Origin: JAVBWO01 sp036677375
GTDB taxonomy: Bacteria; Bacillota; Dehalobacteriia; UBA4068; UBA4997
Direction: 5' to 3'
NCBI GenBank assembly: GCA_036677375.1
Contig: JAVBWO010000017.1
Location: 1-63,447, forward strand
Length of the DNA stretch: 63,447 bases
Shown here: in pieces, positions 63,376 to 63,447 of the stretch
How the letters are laid out: each line of letters begins with the position of its first letter
Numbering within the stretch: position 1 is the first letter of the stretch
The notes under the pieces: model-generated
Databases searched by the model: none
The model's input: only the letters and a program-made list of their open reading frames with translations
What the model was told of the DNA's origin: nothing
Program-made: the position numbers and the translations under genes

Positions 63376-63390
63376 AAAGTCTTTTTATAT

Positions 63391-63427
63391 CGGGAGCGGA
63401 ACTGCGGACTGCACAAAAACGCTCCCG
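63391..63427. repeat. inverted repeat at the window's right edge
   Basis: CGGGAGCG (63391-63398) pairs with CGCTCCCG (63420-63427) around a 21-base loop. It may be another terminator or the tip of an element continuing beyond the window. Confidence 0.4.
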
Positions 63428-63447
63428 CTTATAGTTTGTCAACTTGA

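Overview
The window looks like chromosomal DNA from an anaerobic, probably spore-forming member of the Bacillota (Clostridia-like). The evidence is one-piece pyruvate:ferredoxin oxidoreductase, a ferredoxin-dependent 2-oxoacid oxidoreductase, three large S-layer-homology (SLH) proteins, a CotJC-like manganese catalase, a tiny DUF3787 spore-surface-type gene, strong AGGAGG ribosome sites, several TTG/GTG starts and many classic intrinsic terminators. I cannot name the genus. The left edge holds a decayed IS3-type transposase end and the right edge several hairpins, so the window may stop at repeats.

Layout. 0-8 kb: IS remnant and a 2,507-residue SLH surface protein. 8-12 kb: nifJ, convergent with the DUF3787 gene. 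12-16 kb: small genes (YgaP-like membrane protein, 59-residue membrane protein, M23 peptidase, molbindin, YmaF) plus a possible structured RNA. 16-22 kb: a leftward operon of P-loop ATPase, ferredoxin, VorB, VorA, VorG, XRE-cupin regulator and acyl-CoA synthetase. 22-24 kb: an LtaS-like enzyme. 25-28 kb: an SsuABC/TauABC-like importer. 28-42 kb: an amino-acid locus with a LivKHMGF-type importer, an ArgE/DapE-like M20 hydrolase, a two-subunit GcvP-like PLP decarboxylase and a PepV-like peptidase. It also has a divergent threonine aldolase and an N-acylamino-acid-racemase-like enolase-superfamily enzyme. 42-48 kb: a second SLH protein and an HTH/Ser-Thr kinase pair. 48-52 kb: a three-subunit molybdenum hydroxylase. 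52-53 kb: a Cys-rich copper-storage-like protein and a manganese catalase. 53-58 kb: a third SLH protein coupled to a zinc-ribbon gene. 58-63 kb: MerR regulator, two membrane/lipoprotein unknowns, an amino-acid permease and modD.

Taken together the genes suggest a peptide or amino-acid fermenter. Amino acids and their acyl derivatives would be imported, deacylated or racemised and cleaved to glycine or 2-oxoacids. These would then be oxidised through ferredoxin enzymes, with acyl-CoA linked to energy metabolism. Molybdenum genes (hydroxylase, molbindin, ModD) are scattered but fit one another.

The most unusual item is the GcvPA/GcvPB-like pair. It keeps the PLP-lysine context but has changed several motifs conserved in real glycine decarboxylase, and it lies with transporter and hydrolase genes rather than with gcvT/gcvH. 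It may act on another amino acid. Other items worth a look are the ATPase in the vor operon, a LivG with a degenerate ABC signature, a four-helix RNA candidate at 13.45-13.61 kb and an aerolysin-like segment in the largest SLH protein.
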